Source: Diphasiastrum complanatum
Taxonomy: Eukaryota; Streptophyta; Lycopodiopsida; Lycopodiales; Lycopodiaceae
Direction: 5' to 3'
DNA: 64,000 nucleotides
Assembly: GCA_029204225.1 (NCBI GenBank)
Contig: MU832215.1
Coordinates: 1-64,000, forward strand
In this document: positions 51,181 through 64,000 of the stretch, piece by piece
How the letters are laid out: each line of letters opens with the position of its first letter
Position numbering within the stretch: position 1 is the stretch's first letter
The notes under the pieces: generated by a model
The model's input: the letters and a program-made list of their open reading frames with translations, nothing else
Databases searched by the model: none
What the model was told of the DNA's origin: nothing
Made by a program: the position numbers and the translations under genes

Positions 51181-53829
51181 GACTCTCTCTCAACAGCAAA
51201 ACGCTGGGAAAAATCTGGAAGACATAAAACAGGGGCAGTGGTAAGCTTAACCTTCAAAGTATCAAAAGCTGACTGACATGCGGGAGTCCAAGCAAACGAA
51301 GTTTCCTTTTTCAACAGAGCATGCAAAGGAGATGCAAGAGTGGCAAAACGAGCAACTGGTTTACGAAGATGGATAGCAAGACCAAGAAACATATGAACAT
51401 CATGAACATCAGCAGGCACAGGCCATGAAAGAATAGAACGGACCTTACGAGGGTCGAGACGAACAGTACCATTAGTAACAAAGAAGCCAAAAACTCGATT
51501 TGTACAACAGCAAAAGAACATTTAGAACATCTAGCATACAGATGATGAGTAACTAACAAAACAAAAACACAACGAACGTGCTGAACATGAAGAGAGAGAG
51601 TGGTGCTATAAATGAGGATATCGTCAAAATAAACAATGACACACTTTCCAAGCAGAGGACGAAAGATGTTATTCATGACATTCTGAAAGTGGGCGGGCCA
51701 TTGGTAACACCAAAAGGAAGGACACGAAACTCATAGAGACCAAAGTGGGTACGGAAAGCTGTCTTGTGCTCATCAGGAGGATGCATACGAATCTGGTGAT
51801 AACCGGAACGGAGGTCAAGTTTAGAAAAGATCTTGGCTTGGCCTAATTGGTCAAACAGGTCATCCATATGAGGGATAGGATACTGATTACGGATAGTAAG
51901 TTTATTTAAAGCACGATAATCAATACATAGACGTTTAGTACCGTCCTTCTTATCAACAAGTAAAACAGGAGCACCAAAAGGACTATGGCTAGGAACAATA
52001 AGGCCTTGACGTAATAAATCAGACACCCGACGCTGGACTTCCTCGTGCTCAACAATAGACATACGAAAAGGAGGACGAGAAGAAGGTGATGCAGAGGAAA
52101 CAAGGTCTATATGGTGGTTGACATCTCGTAAAGGTGGTAATTGAGTCGGCTCTCTAAAAACATGCTCAAATTCACGCAACAGTTCAGAAAATACCTGTGG
52201 CAAAGGTGATGCATCCGCAATAGGCTGAACTGGCTGAACAGAAAGAATAGCAGCACAGTGGGCCTTCGGGAGGCTCCGTATGAACTGCTTCCCGGAAATA
52301 AGCTGATAGTCCTGCCGAAAATCAATATCGGAAAATATATGCTGAGTAGCATCATGAGAGAATGTCAATGTCTGCTGCTGGAGGTCTACTATAACCGCAC
52401 CAAGGGATGCAAACCAATCAGCACCGAGGATAAGATCGTACCGTGTAAGTGGAATAATATGAAAATCTGCCTGACCAAGGAAGTCTCCAATCCGATATGA
52501 AAGCTGCTGATACATCTGCGTGCTAGGAAAAGAGTGTGCGCTGGCAACCTCAACATGCAGGGGATGAGGCGTAGTGACTGGCATAGCACGAATGCGTGTA
52601 GTAATATGACTGCTGAGAAACGAGTGAGTGCTACCCGTGTCAACAAGGGCACTAAACTCACGACCAGTGATACATACGCGAAGACGGATATGGCGTGGAC
52701 CCGGCTTACCGGCCCAAGTAGCATAAGCAAGCTGAGCATGGCATACAGCTAGATCAGGGGGATCAGGAACAGGCTCAGTGGATGTGGCAAACTGATCATG
52801 GGTCATCATCAAGAATATGAAGGCATATGGCAGAATCAAGACTATCATCAGGTGTGTCAGCATCATGGAAATAGACGGCAGTAGCAGTGGCAGGCTGTCC
52901 TTACAGTTGAAACATAAGCGCTTTTCACGGATCTCAGACATCTCAGGCTGTGAGTAGCGACGAACAAAAACAGGAACAGGAGAAAAAGGAGGACGTGGTG
53001 CAGAAGGAAGAGTGGACGAAGGTGAACTGACAGATGTGGGACTAGCAGAGGATGGAGAGGAAAAAATAGGACGTGTGAAAGGATGCGAAGGACGAGAAAG
53101 AGTACTTGTGCTACAGTGCGGTAGCAAGGGAGATGGCGTGAGAAAGAGTGAGTGGAAAAAAAGAAGAAACATCATACCTGAGTGCGCCTCGTAGACCAGC
53201 AACGTAGCGAGAGATGAGCTCCAATGTAGAAATATCTGGGAATAGGTAGGAAAGCTCTGTAAATCGTGTCGTACAAGCAACCAAGTCACCAGTGTGAGAT
53301 AAACTACGAAAGATGTCGCGCTGTCGAATAAGCCACGGATCAATCATCCCTAGGCAGAGTGCTGTCATAACCTCTGTCCAACTAGCAAGGCCAGGGTGTG
53401 AAGCCGTCTGGCGAAACATGCGCCACCAAGTTAGAATACCAATTCTCGAGTTCATTCCCATTGGATGACCCAGAATACACAGTAAGCTAAACCTTATCCT
53501 TAAAGTCTCGTGGCAAAGGACCAGAGGATGAAGGAGTCTCGGGTGGTGGAAATGTACGCTGTGGGGGAACAGGTGGAGATAGTGGAGAAACACTGGACTG
53601 TGATGATAGTGTAGCAATCTGGGCAGAAAGAGCAGTGAACGTCTCTCGTAACTCCTGGCATAAATCAGTGCGTACATCACTCATGGCTTCCCTAAGATGA
53701 TCTCGGAATTCATGTCGTACTTCGTCAAGGTAAGTGGAAGACGGTATGCGAGGCGTTACATAATAATAACCAAAGTTGCATTTAACTTGCAAGAAATACA
53801 GTCTACCAGGCACAGACAAAACATATAAA
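51181..53829 (-). pseudogene. Ty3/gypsy gag-protease-RT fragment nested in the copia, without LTRs
   Basis: In minus order: a gag N-terminal part with SSTYLDEVRHEFRDHLRE; gag core [18 protein letters not shown] and [16 protein letters not shown]; a partial knuckle [10 protein letters not shown]; protease [11 protein letters not shown] and [48 protein letters not shown], then after a frameshift VIVYFDDILIYSTT; and the RT-RNase H linker WPVPADVHDVHMFLGLAIHL. It stops at the beginning of RNase H. No LTR is seen at either end. It shares gag-protease sequence with the derivative at 31500-34600. Confidence 0.88.
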
Positions 53830-53983
53830 GGTGGACCAACACTTTATACAAGAAAAAGTGCACAATGGTGAGACTGACATACTACAACACCAACAATCAA
53901 ATTGTTGATATCTTTACTAAATTGCTGAGAAGTTCATAACATTGTTAGGTGTTAGCTTAAATAAAATTGCCATTAAGGTGGGG
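53830..53983 (+). pseudogene. Copia RNase H end and polypurine tract
   Basis: VDQHFIQEKVHNGETDI is followed, after a frame slip, by NNQIVDIFTKLLRSS. This matches the end of copia RNase H (ENQVADIFTKPL). The polypurine tract AAGGTGGGG at about 53975-53983 is followed by TGTTGAAGAG. It is the 3' end of the copia split by the gypsy fragment. Confidence 0.82.
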
Positions 53984-54420
53984 TGTTGAAGAGTAATGCC
54001 TATTTTACCCCTTTGGCTAAGCACTAATGTTATTCTAAGTTGTAAATTACTCATGGGGCATGTTACTTTGTAAATACATGGGGTCTCCTACTTGCAACTT
54101 AACTAAGTTAGTGCAAGTGGCCCACTTGACCAAGTAGCTCAATGATATGGTTGCCACCTATACATTCCATGGCTTGCCTCATAGAGGACTTGGAGAACCC
54201 ACACCCTTCTCTCACTCTCTAGCGATTCATTCGATGTCTTAAGTTTTGGTGTTGTGGGAGCTTAAGCAATTTCCCTTATGTCTGATGTTTTCCATAGCTA
54301 AGATCTCAAGCTTTCATGGTTGATCTAGTATTTAAGATACTCGATAGCTAGGTCTTTCAATTTATCACTTGGAACTTCCTCCTTGGATACCATGCAGTTG
54401 CAAGACTAGTTTGCCTCATA
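53984..54420 (+). repeat. 3' LTR of the copia (right edge approximate)
   Basis: It starts TGTTGAAGAG directly after the polypurine tract. The right edge, near TTTGCCTCA, is a guess because no second LTR copy or target duplication was found. Confidence 0.5.
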
Positions 54421-54540
54421 AGCGCATAAGGAAAGATAATTCAAAAATTTACCACCTTTTTTGAAGCTCCCGAGGAAGGGATGGGACAAGGCAATGGCAT
54501 CTACTAAATGGTTTGTTGTGCAGGATGTTGTAGCTGTAGG

Positions 54541-54652
54541 TAGTCCTTGTAGCGGGATCCATTGATCTTGAATCTTAAATTTGGCTTGAAGCTAGGTAGT
54601 CCTTGTAGTGGGATCCATTGATCTTGAATCTTAAATTTGTTTGCATCCAAAT
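54541..54652. repeat. Tandem duplication, 2 x 56 bp
   Basis: TAGTCCTTGTAG(C/T)GGGATCC and the following sequence through CTTAAATTTG repeat with a period of 56 bp (54541 and 54597). Confidence 0.9.
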
Positions 54653-54659
54653 GTTTTGC

Positions 54660-55955
54660 ACAGGCTTGAAGCTCAACTTATTTTATCCATGCCATAAATA
54701 CACGTAGCTATAAAATATTGCTCATATAGTGTGCACTAGCTCTACAAGTTCAAAAGGACTCTAATCACTCAATTTACTTAAAAAAAACCCAATATACTCA
54801 TATGCAACTAACAATCATAGCATAATCAAAAGAATTTAGCAATATATACTTGTGGTAGGTTCACAATACCAACAAATTTCTGCTTTTAATTGATGTTGTG
54901 TCCACACAAGCTCTCCAATTGATCTCTTTAGCTCATGTTGATAGGAATCGGCACAAGAACCACTCTTTGGTACCACTAAAGAACCTCCACCTGTTACTAA
55001 GCAGCTCACGAGCTATGCGAAAGACAAACCTCCCATCCAACTGAGTATGAAACTGTCACACACTCACCCCCATGCTACAAGACTACTAAGGCACACCCAA
55101 TCCACTATTAGGCTCCTAGCTATGGCACCCCATACTACCAAAGCCCTCTTACTAAGCGGACCTCTTAGCAAATATCAGATTCTCGAGTAGAGCATTAATA
55201 AAATAATAATTGCAATAACAAATTTCCGAAACAACCCCCGAGTACATATAGGTGATTCTCCACACCCTCCTTCAAGCTTATATTGGCTAGTGATATTAGC
55301 CAATTCTGACTAATAGAGTCCATATAGGGCCTGCCCCTAACCATTACCTAAGGCCTCTAAACCTACCGCATTTAACCAAGGTCATAACAAGTAGACACAA
55401 CAAATTATTAGTGTGTATTCTATTCTCAACTTTGTGATCATAAATCCACAACTTTGAGCACCAGGCGATTGTTAAGAAAATAAATTCAAAATCAAATTTA
55501 TAATCGCTCACACCATGAGAAATGCCATAAGCAGTGAGCTGTGTTGACAAATGTTTTAACCTATAAACTATTTGTCATGGCTTGATATTTCATTGTACAT
55601 GTTCTCGTGGGGTATGTAAAGAAAGAGCCTCTTTACAAAATTTATCACCACAAGGTATTCTTCATAGTTTGTTCTTGTTGACAAAGGCTAAATGTTCCAC
55701 ACAAACAAAGATAGGCTGCAATACACTCCTTTCTTGTCTATTTATTGTACAATCAAAAGTTGTGAAAACATATAGAGATCGAACTTTTTAACTCCTTATT
55801 CAGCTCATATGTGTGAATTTCTAAAACAATCTAATACAATATCGTACAAAACTGTTGTAGCCTATATCCACGTTCTTGTACAATAAAAAAAATGATATCA
55901 AGGTTGTACTTAAAAATCAAAAAAAAATCAAGTCATTTGTGAACAATTAGGGTTT
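54660..55955. other. Unassigned non-coding stretch
   Basis: AT-rich, no gene recognised. If the distant 5'UTR exon near 57.3 kb is real, this is intron. Confidence 0.4.
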
Positions 55956-55959
55956 TGGC

Positions 55960-56330
55960 AAATCATCTCTTCCCGATGGATGTCTATGAACCAAATAAAT
56001 TTGATTGGAGCAATTATGGACCTTGGGCATTTAGATGAAGAACATGTTTATTGCTGAGGATCTTGGAAAGATTGCTAAAGTGAAAGGAAGCCTACTTCTG
56101 ATAATGAAAATGAGTTGGAAAACAACCACACTAAGGATGCTATTGCCTTGTCTTACACCTCACTTTTGGTAAAAGATCATAAAGCTCCTCATGTTATGCG
56201 AGAAGACGTAATGCTTTGAAACAACCTCAAGTTTATGCTTAAGCCAAAACTGTGTCTAATTAGGCAAGCAAGAAAGGCTTCAGCACAACATTGTGTAGGT
56301 AATGTGATATATCAACGGTATATCTAGGAT
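55960..56330 (+). pseudogene. Copia-type gag fragment
   Basis: The plus strand reads PNKFDWSNYGPWAFR, then, in shifted frames, a lysine/glutamate-rich segment and DAIALSYTSL-like sequence. This resembles KFDGxNFxxWKFxM and DAKAxAxIxLS of copia gag. It is heavily broken. Confidence 0.55.
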
Positions 56331-57297
56331 AGTACTTGACATAACAACGGATTCATGTAAACTTCAACCATATGGAGTCCACCTAGAAATTTTTATAGAC
56401 CATCAACTTCATCATGCATAACATGGACCAAAAGCTACAACATCCCTATTCACTTCATCAATGCCCAAGAGCACGAGCAGGTCATGTGCACAAACACAAT
56501 ATCTCTCAAACGTTTGTGCAAAGACTAATTGTACTTAGTTTCTATCACTTTTCCAAGGGTAGAGGGCGGAGATAATCCTCTAAAGGCTAGCAATGACGAG
56601 CAAAGCCAATTAAATGAATTCCCTACTTGTTCATAGATAAATAAGGAAAGTTTCGGACTTCATCACTTCAACTTGCTAGGCATAGCTTGGTGGGCAAAAT
56701 GCACCACTCTGGATAGAAAGACACTCCATGTACATTAATGTCCATTGGATTATGCCAAATATAAGGTAGCTCAAATTGGCATTGTGGACACTCTATTTAT
56801 AGGTTTGTCCATTCTATGAAAATACATTTACCATTTATTGTAAGTACTAAACGTTAACTATATGGCACGGGCCATAGCTAGGCCCATCCCATAATAAGAA
56901 ATAAAAACAAGAATTTATATTTTGCTAAAACCTGCAACGCACATTTTATATTGGAAAGGGGGGTGGGGGGGGAAGGGGTTCTTGAGAGATTACAGCTATG
57001 GCATTGTGGTCTGGGTATAATGATTCAGGTCTTGAGTTTAAAGGTTTGAATGCAGATCTTAATAAAATGGACTTCCTCCTAAGTATTATGAACAGGCTAT
57101 TGTAATTAAGAACAACTACGTTACAGGAAAGAAAAAAAAAGGGAGTAATCAATCCGAGGAAGAGAAACAAGTCCTTCAAAATATGATATAGGCAGAGAAG
57201 TGCTGAACTGCGAATCATACAACCCTAACAGTTAATGACAAACATAACGCTCTCTCACAAATGAAAAGAAGTACAAGCAAAAGCAGAGAGTTCAAAC
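56331..57297. other. Unassigned stretch
   Basis: No gene or transposon end recognised. A short G-run (56957-56975) is present. Confidence 0.4.
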
Positions 57298-57480
57298 CTG
57301 GCCGCTGCTCCACAAGCACAAGGCACGCGCTCTCGCCTCCTGCTCAGTGCCGTGCGTATGCTAAAACCCTCGAGATGCACTGACTGACAAACAAACCATC
57401 GACAAGCTTCCCTTCATTGCATGGAGAGAGTTCGAGAGAGAGATGAGCTTCACGCGATCCTGTGGAAATGGTATAATTTT
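57298..57480 (-). promoter_or_regulatory. Candidate far-upstream 5'UTR exon and promoter region
   Basis: A locally GC- and CpG-rich stretch with no coding frame ends, in the minus sense, at a plausible donor GGCCAG|GTTTGAAC. It contains CT-rich leader-like sequence (CTCATCTCTCTCTCGAAC), as in plant 5'UTRs. It could be the first non-coding exon of E(z), since the 47482 acceptor requires one, or the 5' end of another gene. A transcript is needed to decide. Confidence 0.3.
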
Positions 57481-57540
57481 GAGGAGAAACCGAGGGCCTT
57501 GATGGCACTAGGTGTTTTACGACCGCGCACTTGGATGCTA

Positions 57541-57550
57541 GCCACGTGTC
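57541..57550. promoter_or_regulatory. G-box-like element GCCACGTGTC
   Basis: The CACGTG core with flanks typical of plant bZIP/bHLH sites lies about 60 bp upstream of the candidate 5'UTR exon. A palindromic hexamer can occur by chance. Confidence 0.3.
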
Positions 57551-57945
57551 AAATCTGACCACCTGGAAGCTTTCTAAGGGTCGTGATAAAAATACGTGGC
57601 AGAATTTGCATGTCTCTAAGAAGATCCGAGGGTTGCATTCTGAGAATCTAGGGGGAGACATGGATGTATGCGGCCCGAAATTGAATGCATTTCCCAAGGG
57701 CCTGGCAATATATTGTGAATTCGGTGCCATTCTTGAAAGTCACCTTTAAGAGTCCGAGGCACTTCGGTGTATGGGTAAAGTTGCACTGACATCTAAAAAG
57801 CTTACTTATGCAGTAGGTAATGGCCATTTTGGGACCCAGGCAGCGAGTGGCGGAGTCCACTAGCTGTCCGGGGACCAAATTATTTATGATAATGGTTTGA
57901 CCAATTGATCATTACCTGACGTAATTGTAGTTCGGTCCATTTTAT

Positions 57946-57950
<5 letters not shown>

Positions 57951-57997
<47 letters not shown>
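57951..57997 (+). repeat. (CT)n microsatellite
   Basis: About 23 CT repeats, followed directly by a short 5'-truncated LINE 3' end. Confidence 0.95.
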
Positions 57998-57999
<2 letters not shown>

Positions 58000-58171
58000 G
58001 GTGTCTCTCCCTAGGTGTCCAGGCACATTTTTCATACAGCTTATATACAGCATTTGTTTGCAGGTATTAGTTCTTTTGGATTTAGAGCTTTAAGCTCCTA
58101 TGTTTTCACACTTGACATGTACCTTTTCTTAGTCCTATGTACCTTAGGTTATCCCAAAGGACATTAATAAA

Positions 58172-58174
<3 letters not shown>
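57998..58174 (+). mobile_element. LINE 3' end, 5'-truncated, between two CT tracts
   Basis: This 177-bp segment contains the family 3' motif ACACTTGACATGTACC, a hairpin-like ATGTACC-TTA-GGTTAT (58137-58152) and GACATTAATAAAGTT. It is bounded on both sides by CT tracts, a miniature example of insertion into (CT)n. Confidence 0.8.

Positions 58175-58240
<66 letters not shown>
58175..58240 (+). repeat. (CT)n microsatellite
   Basis: About 32 CT repeats joining the short LINE 3' end to LINE unit G. Confidence 0.97.
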
Positions 58241-60235
<1,995 letters not shown>

Positions 60236-60243
60236 CAACCTTT

Positions 60244-60357
60244 GCCTAGGGAACCTTTGCCAGTATTATTTTTGAGTCAACCTTTGCCTAGAAAACCTTT
60301 GCCTAGGGAACCTTCGCCAGTATTATTTTTGAGTTATGATCTATCAAATCTAGCTAT
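60244..60357. repeat. Tandem duplication, 2 x 57 bp
   Basis: GCCTAGGGAACCTT(T/C)GCCAG and the following TATTATTTTTGAGT recur with a period of 57 bp (60244 and 60301), with smaller CCTTTGCCTAG repeats inside. Confidence 0.85.
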
Positions 60358-60617
60358 TGTCAAATTTTCGTTACAGTTTGATATTGATTCTGAAAAAAAA
60401 ATATTTCTAGAGTGTCGATTGCTTGATCAAGATCTTTTTTCCAAAATCAAAATCTGATTATTGTCGAGTGATAAAGTTTTTACATATATGATTAGAGATA
60501 TGAGTTAATTCTAGGTATAACAATATTTAAAAGGCCAAAAATCCAGGAAATTCAAGCCCAAAAAGGCCAATTATACATCAAGAACCAGCACTTACAACGT
60601 CTACGACTTGTCCTCAA

Positions 60618-60990
60618 TTGGTAAGATTGACTGCTGAGGAAAGTCTTCAGGTACAAGCATACCACGAATACCTAGATAAACAAAGTAGTCAAGCGAACAT
60701 GTCTTATCTACATTACGAATTGAGAGGGACAATGACAATACCAATGGGAGAAGTAGCACAGATCTATGAGGATCAATATCAACCAACTTTATCATGGGAT
60801 CCTCTGATGGAGGTGTCGACTACCCATTTGTCGATGAACAAGGTTATCAGGAAACAGGTAGAGTAATAAGTGTGAGGGCACTAGCATCCTACGCGTATAA
60901 GCCCAACCCAATGAGCACAACTAGCAAGCTGTAATTCCTAGGAATAAGCAACTAGGGCCTTAAAACTCTAAAATGACACTAGAGGCCCTA
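60618..60990 (+). pseudogene. Unrecognised coding-like remnant
   Basis: One frame reads VRLTAEESLQVQAYHEYLDK and ends DQYQPTLSWDP near 60800. After a one-base slip another frame continues SDGGVDYPFVDEQGYQETGR, then VISVRALASYAYKPNP. The smooth hand-over between frames suggests a real but broken coding sequence. I do not recognise the family; a retroelement or pararetrovirus-like origin is possible but unproven. Confidence 0.35.
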
Positions 60991-61179
60991 AGTCAAGTTG
61001 CCAATATAAAGCTAAAGGGGCCCAAATTAGAACTCACATGATACATGTGAGTTCCCCTTGTGCTTTCTTAGCAGCATTAGATTTAGTTCGTGTTAACTTA
61101 AACGACTTGGATTAAAACTCTTGCCATTTTAGTGTAGCCAACCAGAGTGAAGGAGGCTCACCTCTAAAATCCATAAAAG

Positions 61180-62099
<920 letters not shown>

Positions 62100-62171
62100 G
62101 AATTTTTTCAATGACTTGAATTTTTTCAAAGGATTGAATTTTTCCAAAGAGTCGAATTTTTCCAAAGACTT
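62100..62171. repeat. Minisatellite, 4 x 18 bp
   Basis: Four units of GAATTTTT(T/C)CAA(T/A)G(A/G)(C/T)TT type at 62100, 62118, 62136 and 62154. It lies to the left of a likely LTR end at 62606 and may be inside that LTR. Confidence 0.9.
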
Positions 62172-62606
62172 AGAGAACAAGGACATTCATAAATCCATTT
62201 TATAAGAGAGCCAATATGCTTCTATTGTAATGAAGATGAAAACATGTACAATCATTCGGAATTGCTACTTATATAGGGAATTGAGGAGATGAGAGTCCCA
62301 ATTCCTATTGGCTAATCCTACCTCCCTAACTATTCAAATTTCAAAAAGAGTGGAAACCCATTCAATAATTGGAGGGAACCAATTTGAAATTAAAATTTGT
62401 TGGGAACTCCTATTTTATTCAGTAACTTGACATTTAGGCCCTGCGACATTAAAAGCCCCGCAAAAAGGCCTAAAGTCATTTTATTGACTTTTAACTAATC
62501 AAATAACTATGTGATCATCGGGTTGGACTTACACACGCAGGGTGGCAAATCCCTCTCACTTATTAGCTAGGGTTAGGGTTGCCTTGGGATCCGCAAACCC
62601 TCAACA
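62172..62606 (-). repeat. Putative 3' LTR (right edge 62606)
   Basis: In the minus sense a purine-rich tract TTTTGGTGGGGGATAT (complement of 62607-62622) is followed by TGTTGAGGGTTTGCGG, the usual polypurine tract plus LTR start. The left end of the LTR is not determined and could lie beyond 62172. Confidence 0.45.
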
Positions 62607-62695
62607 ATATCCCCCACCAAAATTGGTGGCGGTCCCATGACACTTCGCAAGATTTTATTACTTTGGGTTCTGATTAGCCTTGCGTCGTATTTTGA

Positions 62696-64000
62696 TCAAA
62701 TGGTAATGCACCTTCTCCATGAATTCCAGGCGCGCCATGTTGGAATCTTTCTTGTGCAGTAAGAATCACTTATTTGCGCTGGCAATCCATTTCGACGTGG
62801 TCCAGGCCGTAAATCCTTATTCCCACATTTTGCCCAGCATTGCGGCACGATAGTATAATCTGGCAAGTGGCAACTGATCTGGTGGATTATGGGCCAATTA
62901 GGGGTATGGATTGTGACTTGGTCCAATGGAATCCCCAAATCTTTCCATTTATTTCTTCTTGGCATCGGCAAATAATATGGATCGACCCGCAATTGGCGAT
63001 GGCTGACAACGTAACTCCTGATGGAATCCGGAGTCTTCTCAAAAACTATTCTTCTCCATGTCGGCTGCTCTCCCAATGTTGGTAGCTTGTCCAATTCCTT
63101 GTCCGCCTCTATCTCAGAAGTCTTGAATTTAATCACCCATCCACCATTCGAGGACTCATACCGATGTTGTTGGAGAAGCGCTTGAATTTGGTCCTCGATG
63201 GTGATCGATTTCTGAAATAATGGCCTGGGCCTTGAAGTTGACAAAACTTCTTTCGTGGCCTGGTCATCTAGTATGTCTTGTATTTCTGGCCCGTCCAATC
63301 CTGTATTTAAGTGTCCTTGATCTTGGTGCTGAGGTGAGAACTGCGGCATCACAGAAAATGGAATTTGAGGCCTGACTTCCAAAACTTGAGCGGCTGTCTT
63401 TTCGTAATCTATAATGATTGTTTTTGCCTTTGCCAGCTCAGTTATATTGTCGTACGTTTGAGTTATCAATTTTTTCTTGAATCCTTACCAATGAAGTTCG
63501 GTAGGTTTCAACTTTTCTGAACATGTATTTGATCTCGATCAGGCACTTGAGTCTGGAGGTAAGAGTCACGTTCAAAGGTGGTTGCATCCAATTCACCTTG
63601 TAGGCACTCTCGTTCAAGCTCAGCCATATCCAATTGACCAACCAACAACAACACCTGTTGTTTGGCATCTTGGATGGCTTTGTTTTGTCAAGGAATTCTA
63701 CGGAGTTGCCACATATCCTTCAAGGCACTCAGTAGTTTGTTGTGCTTTCATCAAGGCGGCTTCAGACTTTGCCTCGTGTTGCTTGGCAATCTTGAGCTCC
63801 CAATTCAATTGTATCACTTTCTAGCTGATCAGGGTATTCTCTGATCCCAGTTTGGATATGCATTTGTCCATGTCTTTCTTTTCACTAACATGGCGTACGG
63901 TTAGTGACTAATTCCAATGCATCATCAAAATCCACAGTTGTGCAGTAGCAGCAGTAGGAGGAGGTAATCCTGATCTAGAAGCTTGAGTGAGGTTGGCTTG
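62696..64000 (-). pseudogene. Unrecognised ORF next to a putative 3' LTR, broken
   Basis: The longest intact part (62696-63469, about 257 codons) has PTWRRIVFEKTPDSIRSYVV, then SHRQLRVDPYYLPMPRRNKW and CHLPDYTIVPQCWAKCGNK. Upstream in other frames (to 64000) is a coiled-coil-like stretch with ELKIAKQHEAKSEAALMKAQ and KCLIEIKYMFRKVETYRTSL. Frameshifts lie near 63480 and further right. No RT, integrase or protease motif is present. It occupies the position just before the polypurine tract, where pol normally ends, so it may be an extra ORF or a gag-like ORF of a non-autonomous LTR element. Function is unknown. Confidence 0.4.

Overview
The window looks like nuclear DNA of a large-genome land plant. 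It is AT-rich and intron-rich. It carries plant-type Ty3/gypsy chromoviruses, Ty1/copia elements, LINEs and hAT-like MITEs, and it contains exons of a plant-type Enhancer-of-zeste gene. Nothing bacterial (operons, Shine-Dalgarno sites, CRISPR) is visible. The species cannot be named. Introns of 16-21 kb filled with nested retrotransposons fit a fern, lycophyte, gymnosperm or similarly bloated genome.

The host backbone is one gene on the minus strand: a PRC2 histone H3K27 methyltransferase of the E(z)/CURLY LEAF/SWINGER type. I can place nine consecutive exons with consensus splice sites and consistent phase: 47390-47482, 47102-47209, 46591-46922, 30461-30622, 9439-9523, 6901-7155, 6543-6590, 6321-6395 and 5059-5819. 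The second SANT, CXC and SET exons must lie beyond the left edge. A GC-rich stretch near 57.3-57.5 kb may be a far-upstream 5'UTR exon and promoter. Almost everything else from 1 to about 57 kb is then intronic and made of transposons.

Layout by region: 0-0.9 kb, minus LINE fragment. 3.4-4.2 kb, hAT-like MITE. 5.1-9.5 kb, five E(z) exons. 10.4-25.5 kb, five LINE-derived units head to tail, joined at CT tracts. 25.5-29.5 kb, a scrambled gypsy mosaic. 30.5 kb, an E(z) exon. 31.5-34.6 kb, a gypsy derivative. 35.7-36.0 kb, a second MITE. 37.4-39.6 kb, copia remnants. 39.9-46.0 kb, a minus LINE split by a chromovirus with both LTRs. 46.6-47.5 kb, E(z) 5' exons. 48-54 kb, a copia interrupted by a gypsy. 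58-59 kb, more LINE units in CT tracts. 60-64 kb, unrecognised retroelement-like ORFs.

The most interesting system is the LINE family. Its copies sit in (CT)n microsatellites, always with CT on the sense strand, and end in (CT)n rather than poly(A). Several end in a short 3' hairpin whose stem covaries between subfamilies. In all three copies where the junction survives, ORF1 and ORF2 share one reading frame and are separated by a single UAG followed six bases later by a GC-rich foldback. No AUG precedes the endonuclease motif, which points to stop-codon readthrough giving an ORF1-ORF2 fusion. The ORF2 C-terminus carries two PCNA-interaction-like (PIP) motifs. Short derivatives that keep ORF1 and the 3' end but lose the endonuclease-RT core suggest parasites of the same machinery.
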